19,996 nucleotides of DNA from CAZGQY01 sp964528035 (GCA_964528035.1 CAZGQY010000063.1:1-19996); one strand, 5' to 3'; counted from the stretch's first letter, positions 1-7,220 are shown. Program-made: numbers and translations. The notes: generated by a model from the sequence alone, not told the origin.

Positions 1-2
1 CC

Positions 3-395
3 ACCACGAATGAAATCCTCGTGTCAAGAAGTTTAGAACCGTTTCGCCGTGCTCTTTACGCAGCCTGGGTAATACCTTACAGTATTTTAGTGTTAAGCTT
101 TCTTATTTGTTACTTAAAATTATTCTTTCATCTAGCCGGTCGGTTTAAACTACTTTTTTTCGCATCGGGTTTTCTTTATGTTTTTGGGGCTTTAGGAATA
201 GAAATAATCGGTGTTACAAGAGCCTATGAACATGGCTTAAATGACCAGACTTATAAGCTTATTGCAACTATAGAAGAATCACTTGAACTTACAGGTATAG
301 CCTTGTTTAACTATACTCTTCTTTGTTTTATTTCAATCAATTTTAAAAACAGAACTCAAACTTTTTTTTCGATCAAATACAGAGTAACAGACTAA
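3..395 (+). CDS. Small integral membrane protein, 5' end outside window
   Basis: The reading frame is open to the left edge of the window, so the gene starts upstream; a GTG at 21 is only an internal possibility. The visible ~130 residues contain about four hydrophobic stretches (roughly YAAWVIPYSILVLSFLICYL, FKLLFFASGFLYVFGALGIEI, and one near the C-terminus, LTGIALFNYTLLCFISI). The acidic EESLE stretch sits between the last two. The pattern of a glutamate inside a membrane segment (GALGIEIIG) followed by an EESLE segment is one I associate with uncharacterised bacterial membrane proteins; I cannot name a function. The gene ends at TAA 393-395 and converges with the methyltransferase gene downstream. 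Confident that it is coding, not confident of any role. Confidence 0.7.
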   Translation, partial: TTNEILVSRSLEPFRRALYAAWVIPYSILVLSFLICYLKLFFHLAGRFKLLFFASGFLYVFGALGIEIIGVTRAYEHGLNDQTYKLIATIEESLELTGIALFNYTLLCFISINFKNRTQTFFSIKYRVTD

Positions 396-438
396 GCCGT
401 ACGCCCAGCGAAAAAAGAAAGCAAAACCATCCCTTTTA

Positions 439-1125
439 TTACATGTAGGGCTTTATATAGAATGCGGTATCACTGACTCCTGAACTTGTCCAAATAGACC
501 GCCAGCCTGCGATGGTCTTACTAACATCTGCCCAGATCGTCCCGTTTGGACCTTGTTCATAGGTTCTTGAAGATGGAGTGCCAGAATCACTGGGTAAATA
601 CCAATTCACATTATCGATTACGAGTAAACCGCCTGGACGAATCACTCTAATAGCTTTTTGTGCACAGTAATCCCGATAGGCGCCGTCAACAAGCACAAAA
701 TCGACACTGTCCGTTGCGAACTTATCTATTGTCTTCACATATGCAGAATCACCACCTTCCCGATCTTCCTTATCCATTTGAACATGGAAATAACTAACAT
801 TTTGCTGTCCCGCATTATTTAGCATCGTACTTACTTTCTTGTACCACAGCGCATTATTTTCTACGCTGGTAATGTGTCCAACATGCTTAGCAAACCATAA
901 AGTACTTCGGCCACTGCCAAACTCTAGACAAACATCCGATTGCCTAAGATAGCCCGCTAATATTTCATTGGCCTGACGAGTCAACCACGGGTGATCCGGA
1001 TAGCTTCGTTGGTAAACCATATCCACGAAACGATTCTTGATATATCTTGGTGTATAGTGATAAATTGATCTCATATAATATAGTTTGTACCGGCAAAATC
1101 CTTTCTGGAAAGTGTACGCAAGCAA
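439..1125 (-). CDS. Class I SAM-dependent methyltransferase
   Basis: A Rossmann-fold methyltransferase by motif. Motif I is CLEFGSGRSTLWFA (residues 66-79), the acidic end of strand 2 is ITSVEN (85-90), and motif IV/post-IV regions are VDFVLVDGAYRDYC (141-154) and RPGGLLVIDNVNWYLP (163-178). DGAYRD and IDNVNW resemble the class I family that modifies small molecules or sugars (FkbM/TylF/CmcI-like proteins), but the substrate cannot be read from sequence. The N-terminal 60 residues are basic and aromatic-rich. The longest frame begins with TTG at 1125 and lacks a clear ribosome site; the ATG at 1074 (MRSIYHY) is a credible alternative start, giving about 211 residues. The gene converges with the membrane protein gene at the left and has no obvious operon partner. 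Confidence 0.8.
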   Translation of the reverse strand: MLAYTFQKGFCRYKLYYMRSIYHYTPRYIKNRFVDMVYQRSYPDHPWLTRQANEILAGYLRQSDVCLEFGSGRSTLWFAKHVGHITSVENNALWYKKVSTMLNNAGQQNVSYFHVQMDKEDREGGDSAYVKTIDKFATDSVDFVLVDGAYRDYCAQKAIRVIRPGGLLVIDNVNWYLPSDSGTPSSRTYEQGPNGTIWADVSKTIAGWRSIWTSSGVSDTAFYIKPYM

Positions 1126-1322
1126 AATAGAAAAAAATTAATTTCAAACAACCCTAATTTTGCCTACCTACATTACAAAAACCCATTAATTTATAAAAAG
1201 ACGCCCTCAGATGAATTAGTCTTCTTCATTTAATGTTTCTTTATTTTATTCTGCAGCATCTTCTTCGCCTCAATCGCCGGATTCTTCGTCATTTTCTACT
1301 TCTGTGTCCGGCACACCATCAA

Positions 1323-1434
1323 TTACCGCTTCATCATCGGAAGCCCCATGTAATCAGCATACGGATAGGATTTAATAGCCAGGATATAAATTATCCACGC
1401 ACAAACAAGGCCAGTTAAAGTTTTCGGAATACAT
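1323..1434 (-). pseudogene. Very short membrane protein gene with a frameshift at codon 2
   Basis: On the minus strand an AGGAGGA ribosome site (complement of 1441-1447) lies 6 nt before an ATG (1432-1434). The ATG frame stops after 20 codons. If the T directly after the ATG is removed, the frame becomes a 36-residue peptide starting MIPKTLTGLVCAWIIYILA and ending PMMKR. It then has one transmembrane helix and a tidy stop at 1323-1325. The combination of a perfect ribosome site and a membrane-like peptide one base out of frame suggests a recently broken or mis-sequenced mini-gene. A second tiny leftward ORF of 20 codons (1230-1292, MTKNPAIEAKK...) follows. Function unknown. Confidence 0.35.
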
Positions 1435-1447
1435 TATTATTCCTCCT

Positions 1448-1825
1448 CTAAATATAAGTCAATATTATTTATAACTTCAGTGTATTATAAAACAATGTGA
1501 GGCTCTCCTATACCAGTTTGACTCTAGTTTGAAAAAGCCCGTCCAACAGAAACCACCCTCCCACCAACTAATTCAAAAACCACGGTAACCACAAGGACAA
1601 ACATTCGAGCGGCCATTCTTAGTAAACTTAGTCACAAGCATGGAGAGCCGTCAATTTAATTAGCTCCCACAGAGCCCATATACGCTACTATCCGAGACCT
1701 GGCCCCGTTGTTTCATGCTTTGAAAACAAAAGAGGTATTTCCAAAGAAGTGAATTAATTATAATATACTGCTGAGGACCTTCGAGGTAATTTTAATTTAG
1801 CGTACTTTCTATAAAGGAAATAACA
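1448..1825. other. Intergenic region upstream of fae, no gene seen
   Basis: AT-rich stretch without a convincing reading frame on either strand. A TATAAT hexamer occurs at 1759-1764, but no good -35 element lies at the right distance, so a sigma-70-type promoter for the fae gene cannot be firmly assigned. A ribosome site (AAAGGAAA, about 1812-1819) precedes the fae start. Confidence 0.5.
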
Positions 1826-2389
1826 ATGTCCATTCTGGATGCAATTACATCTTTTTTTTCTTCTGGAGAACAAAATATGGCCTTAATCAATCGAGTGTTA
1901 GTGGGTGAATCTTTACAAGGGGACGGTAATGAAGTTGCGCATATCGACCTGATGATTGGCCCTCGTGGTAGTGCCGTGGAAACGGCCTTTACAAATTGCC
2001 TGACCAACAATAAAGACGGATTTTCTAATCTTTTAGCGGTGGTTGCACCAAATTTATTAGCCAAACCCGCTACGGTTATGTTTAACAAAGTGACCATCAA
2101 AGGTTCCAAACAAGCTGTCCAGATGTTTGGCCCGGCACAACGAGGCGTAGCGATGGCCGTTGCCGATTGTGTCGAAGATGGAACCATTCCGGCGGACGAA
2201 GCCGATGATGTATTTATCTGTGTCGGTGTATTCATCCATTGGATGGCGGAAGATGACGCTAAAATTCAGGATTACAACTATGCTGCTACCAAAGAATCCA
2301 TTAAACGCGCGGTCGCTCGGGAACCTAAAGCACGTGATGTGGTGGCTCAAAAAGGCTCTATGGAACATCCATTCGCTGCGCACGCCTAG
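1826..2389 (+). CDS. fae: Formaldehyde-activating enzyme (soluble copy)
   Basis: Fae (5,6,7,8-tetrahydromethanopterin hydro-lyase) condenses formaldehyde with tetrahydromethanopterin to methylene-H4MPT, the entry step of the cytoplasmic H4MPT-linked oxidation pathway of methylotrophs. The whole family signature is present: VGESLQGDGNEVAHIDLMIG with the catalytic histidine (H39), then LLAVVAPNL, FNKVTIKG, QAVQMFGPAQ, ICGVFIH-like VCVGVFIHW and the C-terminal HPFAAHA. Family members are about 170 residues; this one has about 18 extra N-terminal residues (MSILDAITSFFSSGEQN) that could form an amphipathic helix. The first ATG has a good ribosome site (AAAGGAAATAACAATG); the ATG at codon 18 (1877) also has GGAG upstream and would give the standard length, so the true start is open. 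The next gene encodes a near-identical domain. Confidence 0.95.
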   Translation: MSILDAITSFFSSGEQNMALINRVLVGESLQGDGNEVAHIDLMIGPRGSAVETAFTNCLTNNKDGFSNLLAVVAPNLLAKPATVMFNKVTIKGSKQAVQMFGPAQRGVAMAVADCVEDGTIPADEADDVFICVGVFIHWMAEDDAKIQDYNYAATKESIKRAVAREPKARDVVAQKGSMEHPFAAHA

Positions 2390-2412
2390 CCATAGCCATA
2401 CGCATTGAATAT

Positions 2413-2437
2413 GCCATCCTGAATAGTTGCGGATGGC
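2413..2437 (+). terminator. Hairpin after fae, weak terminator
   Basis: Inverted repeat GCCATCC / GGATGGC with an 11-nt loop, 24 bp after the fae stop, followed by an AT-rich but interrupted tract (TAGATTAATTATT). It may attenuate transcription between the two fae genes rather than stop it fully. Confidence 0.4.
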
Positions 2438-2570
2438 TAGATTAATTATTGGCAATAGATTTACGTTCTTATCTTGGCACTAAAACCCTAGCAGGGATGC
2501 GGATAACCTTAATGCATTAGACAGATGCAAGAGCGAATTGCCGCTCGGAATTTAAAATACGGAGAAAAAC

Positions 2571-3434
2571 ATGAGAATTTCCATTTCAACGGGCATTTTC
2601 GCCGCCGCGTTGTTTCTATTCGGTGGTTTTAACTACGCCGCAGCCGACGCAAAATATCCGGCGGCAGATTTTGAACCCTACATAGTCTACCAAGATCAAT
2701 CGATCATTGATCTCGCGGCTAAAGAAAACAAAGCCAAGCCCAGCACACCGCGGGTTAGTAGCAGCAAGCCTGCACCTGCTGCAGATGAGCCACCTACGGC
2801 AATTGTGTTTTCAAAGACTGAATCTTTGCCTGTAGAAGTCTTTGGCTTAGTCATAGCACTAATGCTTGCGCTGTTTGCGCTAACGCGGGAAAAGGCAGGT
2901 AATGGTAATGGAGGCTTAGAACATGCGCTCATTGATCGCGTATTAGTGGGTGAATCTTTACAAGGGGACGGTAATGAAGTTGCCCATATAGACCTGATGA
3001 TTGGTCCCCGCGGGAGTGCTGTGGAAACCGCCTTCACAAATTGTCTGACAAACAACAAAGACGGTTTTTCTAATCTTTTGGCTGTCGTTGCACCAAATTT
3101 AACTGCCAAACCGGCTACGGTCATGTTCAACAAAGTCACAATAAAAGGCTCCAAGCAGGCTGTACAAATGTTCGGTCCAGCACAACGAGGCGTAGCAATG
3201 GCCGTTGCGGATTGTGTCGAAGATGGAACCATTCCAGCGGATGAAGCCGATGATGTATTCATTTGTGTCGGTGTATTCATTCATTGGATGGCAGAAGATG
3301 ATGCCAAAATTCAGGATTACAACTACGCTGCCACCAAGGAATCAATTCAACGCGCGATTGCACGTGAACCTAAAGCACGTGACGTAGTTGCTCAGAAGGG
3401 CTCCATGGAACATCCGTTCGCTGCACACGCCTAA
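2571..3434 (+). CDS. Membrane-anchored formaldehyde-activating enzyme
   Basis: A 287-residue protein with a C-terminal Fae domain (about 120-287) preceded by about 118 residues not found in ordinary Fae. In order: a signal-peptide-like segment (1-27, hydrophobic IFAAALFLFGGF, then an ADA-type cleavage site), a linker of about 60 residues starting KYPAADFEPYIVYQD and then rich in Lys, Pro, Ser and Ala, a transmembrane helix (about 88-105, VEVFGLVIALMLALFALT) followed by REK, and a Gly/Asn hinge (GNGNGG). By the positive-inside rule the Fae domain would lie in the cytoplasm, tethered to the inner membrane with the linker in the periplasm. The catalytic histidine is retained (H139). The Fae domain differs from the upstream copy at only about four positions, whereas the DNA differs at many silent sites. 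A ribosome site (CGGAG) precedes the ATG. Likely role (inference): capturing formaldehyde as it crosses the membrane from periplasmic methanol oxidation. Confidence 0.9.
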   Translation: MRISISTGIFAAALFLFGGFNYAAADAKYPAADFEPYIVYQDQSIIDLAAKENKAKPSTPRVSSSKPAPAADEPPTAIVFSKTESLPVEVFGLVIALMLALFALTREKAGNGNGGLEHALIDRVLVGESLQGDGNEVAHIDLMIGPRGSAVETAFTNCLTNNKDGFSNLLAVVAPNLTAKPATVMFNKVTIKGSKQAVQMFGPAQRGVAMAVADCVEDGTIPADEADDVFICVGVFIHWMAEDDAKIQDYNYAATKESIQRAIAREPKARDVVAQKGSMEHPFAAHA

Positions 3435-3448
3435 GTCTTTGTGAATTA

Positions 3449-3483
3449 AATATACCACTCCAGTAACTTTGGAGTGGTATATT
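3449..3483. terminator. Strong hairpin after the second fae gene
   Basis: A perfect 13-bp stem (arms about 3449-3461 and 3471-3483, core TATACCACTCC / GGAGTGGTATA) with a 9-nt loop, starting 15 nt after the fae stop. The downstream tract (TAGCTTTCC) is only moderately T-rich. Probable intrinsic terminator marking the end of the fae segment. Confidence 0.7.
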
Positions 3484-3556
3484 AGCTTTCCTGCCGACTC
3501 TCCCCCACCCGTTCTGACACAAAAAAGCTCCTAACTTGATAGCTAGAGGCTGAATA

Positions 3557-3603
3557 TGGTGGGCCCTGTAGGACTCGAACCTACGACAAAGGGATTATGA
3601 GTC
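3557..3603 (-). other. 3' fragment of tRNA (CAU anticodon), probable attachment site
   Basis: Read on the minus strand, this gives the 3' half of a tRNA. It has the anticodon loop CTCATAA (anticodon CAU), a variable segment, a T arm (GTAGG TTCGAGT CCTAC), the acceptor strand AGGGCCC, discriminator A and an encoded CCA (complement of 3557-3559). The 5' half (D arm and 5' acceptor strand) is absent: sequence beyond 3603 is unrelated. The body resembles genes annotated as tRNA-Met/tRNA-Ile2 (CAU). A 3' tRNA fragment duplicated at the border of foreign DNA is the usual footprint of tyrosine-integrase insertion, so I read it as an att site; the intact tRNA would be outside the window. Confidence 0.75.
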
Positions 3604-3683
3604 ACATCTATACGATTTCCCACAACAACACACAGCACTTAATGACAATAATAACATAGACTTACCCTATTTCACTAATTGCT

Positions 3684-3713
3684 GATTATTGCCGTTTATT
3701 GCCTATTATTACC
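3684..3713. repeat. Three tandem 10-bp repeats next to the tRNA fragment
   Basis: Units GATTATTGCC, GTTTATTGCC and TATTATTACC follow one another without gaps, about 80 bp from the tRNA fragment. Tandem short repeats at this distance from an att core resemble integrase arm-binding sites. No integrase gene is present between here and rloB, so this may be the surviving recombination region of an island whose integrase was lost or lies at the other end. The rest of 3484-3893 holds no gene that I can see. Confidence 0.5.
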
Positions 3714-3893
3714 TCTGAGTGTCCCGAAATTGTCCCGCGAAATAGCCCTGTAAGGTAGATTGGAAAAGAGGTTGAAAAGTAACAGGCTATTCCAGAACAA
3801 ACCCTGACACATGATTTTTTTGTAGTAAAGGATAATTAGAATTAAGGTTGGATTTTCTAACAGGCGCTCATCTAATAATTTATCGATAAAATG

Positions 3894-4568
3894 CTAACCT
3901 TTAATATTTTGCAAATAGCCAACTAATTCGTGGACGCGGGTACTAGGATTGTCGGTATTCTGGTTTTTGGCCTCAATCGTCGCCCGTTCTGCATTACTTT
4001 TGGCTAATTCTAACTTATCGAATAATTTCGAAAAAAGACCCACTTCTGCCTTTTTGTAGTCAGTACGATATTTGCGCAATTCTGCAATTATATTGTCGGC
4101 CGCACTTTCTGATCCAGAGGCCCTGAATGGTTTTGTGGTATATTCGTAATGTAGAAGAAGCCAATATTCAAAGCAAGGCACAGACGTAATTGCAATAACG
4201 GTTTTTTTCTTCTTGTTGTATTTGAGACTCGCGATCCGATCCAATGTGAGTTGATAGGTCGAATGGATGTCTTTGTCAAAAACACAATAAACTTGATCGT
4301 AAGCATCACCTAATTTATCTTCTTTTTTATAACGCTCCAATGCATAATCCAGAACGTTCTTTGGGCTTGACTCACATTTGCCTGTAACTTCAACATTGGC
4401 CGTATTAAGTTTGTAATATGCCCTTAGGCCCTGGAAATAATACGGCTCTGTCTTTTCCCCCTCGCAAACAATCAGAACTTTGTCGTACGCTTCTCGACTT
4501 TCCCTTTGTCGCCTCAAGTCTTTAGCTTGTCTTGCTTTGCGTTTTCGAAATAAGTTTTCCGTACCCAC
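3894..4568 (-). CDS. rloB: RloB-like TOPRIM protein (abortive-infection pair)
   Basis: Matches the RloB/AbiLii-type family of about 220 residues. The TOPRIM-like acidic site is visible as VLIVCEGEKTEPYYF (E36, E38) and YCVFDKDIH (D98 and D100 of the DxD). CFEYWLLLHYEYT (about 138-150) is a further conserved family segment. The N-terminus is a basic helix (RKRKARQAKDLRRQRE). TOPRIM partners of ABC-type ATPases in OLD, Gabija and PARIS systems act as nucleases; here that is inference. The start is a GTG whose ribosome site (AAGGA) overlaps the TAA stop of rloA, with only 9 nt between the genes, implying translational coupling and a joint complex. Confidence 0.85.
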   Translation of the reverse strand: MGTENLFRKRKARQAKDLRRQRESREAYDKVLIVCEGEKTEPYYFQGLRAYYKLNTANVEVTGKCESSPKNVLDYALERYKKEDKLGDAYDQVYCVFDKDIHSTYQLTLDRIASLKYNKKKKTVIAITSVPCFEYWLLLHYEYTTKPFRASGSESAADNIIAELRKYRTDYKKAEVGLFSKLFDKLELAKSNAERATIEAKNQNTDNPSTRVHELVGYLQNIKG

Positions 4569-4577
4569 ACGGTTTCC

Positions 4578-5849
4578 TTAGCCAGTCTTAAGATTGCGAA
4601 TAAATGGTAAGGCACCATACCGTCCAGATAAATAAGACCGTTCCAAGTTTTCGTGTTTTTTACGCACACTGAAATCGGATAAGGAATAGAGGGAGGTTGC
4701 CTGGTATTGGTCTTTTTCGCAGAACCAAATTTGATCTCGCCGAAAAACATCCTGGCTCAAAATAGATGTCTCATGGGTAGTGAAAACCAACTGGGCATTT
4801 TCTGGGTTTTTTTCAGTATTGTGAAAAAGGCTCACTAAGAACCGAACGATGGCAGGATGAAAATTATCGTGCAATTCATCGATCACTAATACATAACCAT
4901 TAGCCAGTGAATCCAACCACGGACCAGCAAAAGAAAATAATTTCTGGGTTCCATCTGATTCTTCATCAAATTCAAGCTGGCATGTACCGCCGCCATTTTT
5001 CTGATGAATCGTTTTAATATCGAATACTTCCGCACCTTTTAGTTCGCTAATTAATTCTAATTTCAAGACATCGGGCATATCATCCGGTAAATCGCCAGAA
5101 TCAAATTTTTTTGTATTAATATTAACGTCTTGAATTTCCAAATCCGCTGCTCGCAAAAACTCATTTATGTCGGATTTAAATTGAATCTCTGAATATAGGG
5201 AAGCGGTGACGGCAGGGCTCCATCCTCGAATATTCGTAATGCGCAATTTCTCTCTAAACCAATCATAAACGGGCTTTAGCTGTTCACTATTCAACTGAAC
5301 GGCGGTCGATACAAAAAGTGCGTTTGCGCGCGTAGATTCCTGCCAAAGGTGTTTTTTACCCGCCAAGCCACTACCCATTTCCCAGTTATATGTTTCAGTA
5401 TCAGCATCATAAACACGTCTAAACCATCGCTGCGGTCGACCTTTAGGGTAAGCCAATAGCCACTCATCCCAAACACGTTCGACTGTTGCAGAAAAACCAT
5501 ACTGATAACGTACACCTTCATTAATAAAAACAATTTCAAAGTCAGTTGGACATTTAGCATCTTGGTCATCAAACAAAAACGGAGTAACGGGAATCTCATC
5601 ACCCAATTGCTTAGCAGTTGCCGACTCTACTACAAAGGATCGCATGACACCTAAACCTTTGATAAAATTTGATTTACCAGCGGCATTTGGGCCATAAATA
5701 GCGCACGAACGGAGAAGCGGCAACGCTCCCGGTGAAGGCGGTTGAAAACTGTGAGTTGCCTGAAACTCATTACTCTTTCCTTTAACTAGACTCAAAGTCT
5801 GGGCTTCACGAATCGAACGGAAGTTTTTTACGGTGAATTCAATAAGCAT
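4578..5849 (-). CDS. rloA: RloA-like ABC/AAA ATPase (abortive-infection pair)
   Basis: A 423-residue ATPase of the AAA_15/AAA_21 OLD-like class. It opens with MLIEFTVKNFRSI, typical of SMC/RecF-like heads, and has Walker A GPNAAGKS (53-60), a signature-like ESDGTQKLFSF before the last third, Walker B YVLVIDELHDNFHP and the H-loop LVFTTHE. No long coiled coil is present, as expected for the short RloA/AbiLi type. It is the first gene of the rloA-rloB pair transcribed leftward. By analogy with OLD-family two-component systems, the ATPase would sense infection or nucleotide/DNA state and control the RloB nuclease. RloAB pairs were first noted linked to restriction loci, and a Type I locus lies about 5 kb away. 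Confidence 0.85.
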   Translation of the reverse strand: MLIEFTVKNFRSIREAQTLSLVKGKSNEFQATHSFQPPSPGALPLLRSCAIYGPNAAGKSNFIKGLGVMRSFVVESATAKQLGDEIPVTPFLFDDQDAKCPTDFEIVFINEGVRYQYGFSATVERVWDEWLLAYPKGRPQRWFRRVYDADTETYNWEMGSGLAGKKHLWQESTRANALFVSTAVQLNSEQLKPVYDWFREKLRITNIRGWSPAVTASLYSEIQFKSDINEFLRAADLEIQDVNINTKKFDSGDLPDDMPDVLKLELISELKGAEVFDIKTIHQKNGGGTCQLEFDEESDGTQKLFSFAGPWLDSLANGYVLVIDELHDNFHPAIVRFLVSLFHNTEKNPENAQLVFTTHETSILSQDVFRRDQIWFCEKDQYQATSLYSLSDFSVRKKHENLERSYLSGRYGALPFIRNLKTG

Positions 5850-5996
5850 TTCATTTAACGTTTAATAAGTTTCATTGGCTATTTTGACAAATATAGCTAA
5901 AAAAAGCACTTTATTTTACTTTTTTATCAAATAAACACCTTTTTATATCTCTTTAACAATTAAAATCTCAATCGTAATCTAAAATTCTCACTATAT

Positions 5997-6287
5997 TTAC
6001 TTCACAACAAACCCTCTAATAACCTCAGCCGCACAAACCCAGGCAGGATTCAAGACTGGCGAACCCTTTAGTAATTCCGGCATGTATACGAAGTTATTAG
6101 CATCACCTGGTTTCATTTCTCGGGTTACTATCATGCGAGACAGGTCGTTAACGGCATGAATATCATGCGTCAAATAAAAGAACGGCAACAATATTTCTAT
6201 CTGCTCTATAATCTCTTCTGGGATCGGCTCATCAAAGGTGAAACTGAATAGACCCTTGCGTATTTTCGGGTCGCGCTTTGTATTCAT
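5997..6287 (-). CDS. Uncharacterised small protein
   Basis: A 96-residue soluble protein without a recognised motif. It begins with a basic segment (MNTKRDPKIRKG), followed by an acidic helix (DEPIPEEIIEQIEILLPFFY), a mid-region LTHDIHAVNDLSRMIVTREM and a C-terminus rich in aliphatic residues (NPAWVCAAEVIRGFVVK). No signal peptide or membrane helix. No obvious ribosome site precedes the ATG. It is transcribed in the same direction as its neighbours but separated from the next upstream gene by about 117 bp. Coding is likely because the composition is protein-like and it sits in a co-directional run; function unknown. Confidence 0.5.
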   Translation of the reverse strand: MNTKRDPKIRKGLFSFTFDEPIPEEIIEQIEILLPFFYLTHDIHAVNDLSRMIVTREMKPGDANNFVYMPELLKGSPVLNPAWVCAAEVIRGFVVK

Positions 6288-6404
6288 ATTGGGTGCTAAA
6301 AAAATTAAAGGTTTGTTTTGGTTTAAAGCTGGATTATCAGGATTGTCGGCCTGGGCCCGTACTGACAGACGATCAAATAGCCGAACAGTGGCGTCGAATA
6401 AGAT

Positions 6405-7001
6405 CTAAAACTTGCCGTTAATCGTCATACCGTGTTTTTTATCCAACGCACCAAGATTATCTGCAATCTTTCGAGCGGCTTCCGGGGTTACGTCCTTTAT
6501 GGCCTCGAGGATTAAATCATAGTAATCTTGTATCCGCCGCAACTCCCAAAGCACTTCTGCAGACTTAACCATTGCGGTTAACAGTTCCCGTCGGTGCTTT
6601 ATGGACTCACTATAGACTTGTGGCTTTGTAATAACGCCTTTTTTATCGGTGGAATAGTTGCGCAACAGTTCAGCGTCGTTGTAAAGCTCTGTAAATTTGT
6701 TGAGAACGTCAATGGCTCGCTTACCTTCGTCACCCGTTTTTGCCAGTGTGGCAGGCGCGGGAGCGACCGCAACCGGCAAATGATTTGCCGCCTCACTTAA
6801 CAAAAATTCCTTGGATTTTTCTAAATGCTCTTTAGGCGCAGGTACCGTTCCGCCGGATGATTTTTCAACGTACCGCCACCAGGTTCTGGTGTTAATATTC
6901 GGATGCTTATCTTTTGTTAAAGACCAATGTTTATTCCCATGAACCGCTAAATGGTCCGCGATAGCCTCCTTGGCTGCTTGTTTTTCTTCCTTGGTCGGCA
7001 T
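6405..7001 (-). CDS. Uncharacterised protein, possibly phage-derived
   Basis: A 198-residue soluble protein with a ribosome site (AGGA) 7 nt before the ATG. The first ~55 residues (KEAIADHLAVHGNKHWSLTK...NTRTWWRYVEK) look like a small helix-turn-helix-like DNA-binding region. A linker rich in Ala/Pro (VAVAPAPATLA) follows, then a helical C-terminal part with RRELLTAMVKSAEVLWELRR and YYDLILEAIKDVTPEAARKI. The overall build, a short DNA-binding head plus a helical body, recalls phage small-terminase or similar packaging proteins, but I cannot assign it to a family. Its promoter region carries two GTGACA direct repeats. Confidence 0.5.
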   Translation of the reverse strand: MPTKEEKQAAKEAIADHLAVHGNKHWSLTKDKHPNINTRTWWRYVEKSSGGTVPAPKEHLEKSKEFLLSEAANHLPVAVAPAPATLAKTGDEGKRAIDVLNKFTELYNDAELLRNYSTDKKGVITKPQVYSESIKHRRELLTAMVKSAEVLWELRRIQDYYDLILEAIKDVTPEAARKIADNLGALDKKHGMTINGKF

Positions 7002-7021
7002 AAATCATCCTGAATATTTTA

Positions 7022-7038
7022 GTGACACTTTGGTGACA
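7022..7038. repeat. Paired GTGACA repeats upstream of the 198-residue gene
   Basis: GTGACA occurs at 7022-7027 and again at 7033-7038, 11 bp apart, about one helical turn. Seen from the gene (minus strand) they read TGTCAC and lie 21-37 nt upstream of its start codon. Position and phasing fit a regulator-binding site overlapping the promoter; there is no direct evidence. Confidence 0.35.
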
Positions 7039-7075
7039 TTTTACTGCCAAAAATAGCTATATTCTAGGTTTCTAC

Positions 7076-7105
7076 GGAAAAACCAAGCGCAATGGCTGGG
7101 TTTTT
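7076..7105 (-). terminator. Intrinsic terminator after the truncated leftward gene
   Basis: Arms AACCAAGC (7081-7088) and GCTGGGTT (7095-7102) form a stem with one mismatch, flanked by A and T runs on both sides, so it can act in either direction. Leftward transcription past 7221 would meet it followed by TTTTT. Confidence 0.6.
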
Positions 7106-7220
7106 GGGGTAAATATGCCGGTTTTTATTTTTCAGCTCAGTCTCTACCTGCTTCATTTAACTTTACCTTTATGGTGAATTCTTGGAAAAGAAAAAATATT
7201 CAATCAAATAGCAAACAAAA

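Noticed and set aside
1233..1418. Rightward 61-codon frame in the gap before fae
   Set aside because: Low-complexity basic/leucine composition, no ribosome site; the opposite strand offers a better small ORF with a strong ribosome site.
1792..2235. Long leftward frames opposite both fae genes
   Set aside because: They are antisense shadows; the fae proteins fully match their family in the plus-strand frame.
3557..3603. A complete tRNA gene
   Set aside because: Only the 3' half is present; no D arm or 5' acceptor strand follows on the minus strand.
3894..5849. PARIS (AriA-AriB) proper
   Set aside because: The TOPRIM protein looks like RloB rather than the DUF4435 type of AriB, so RloAB is the better call; relation to PARIS is by architecture only.
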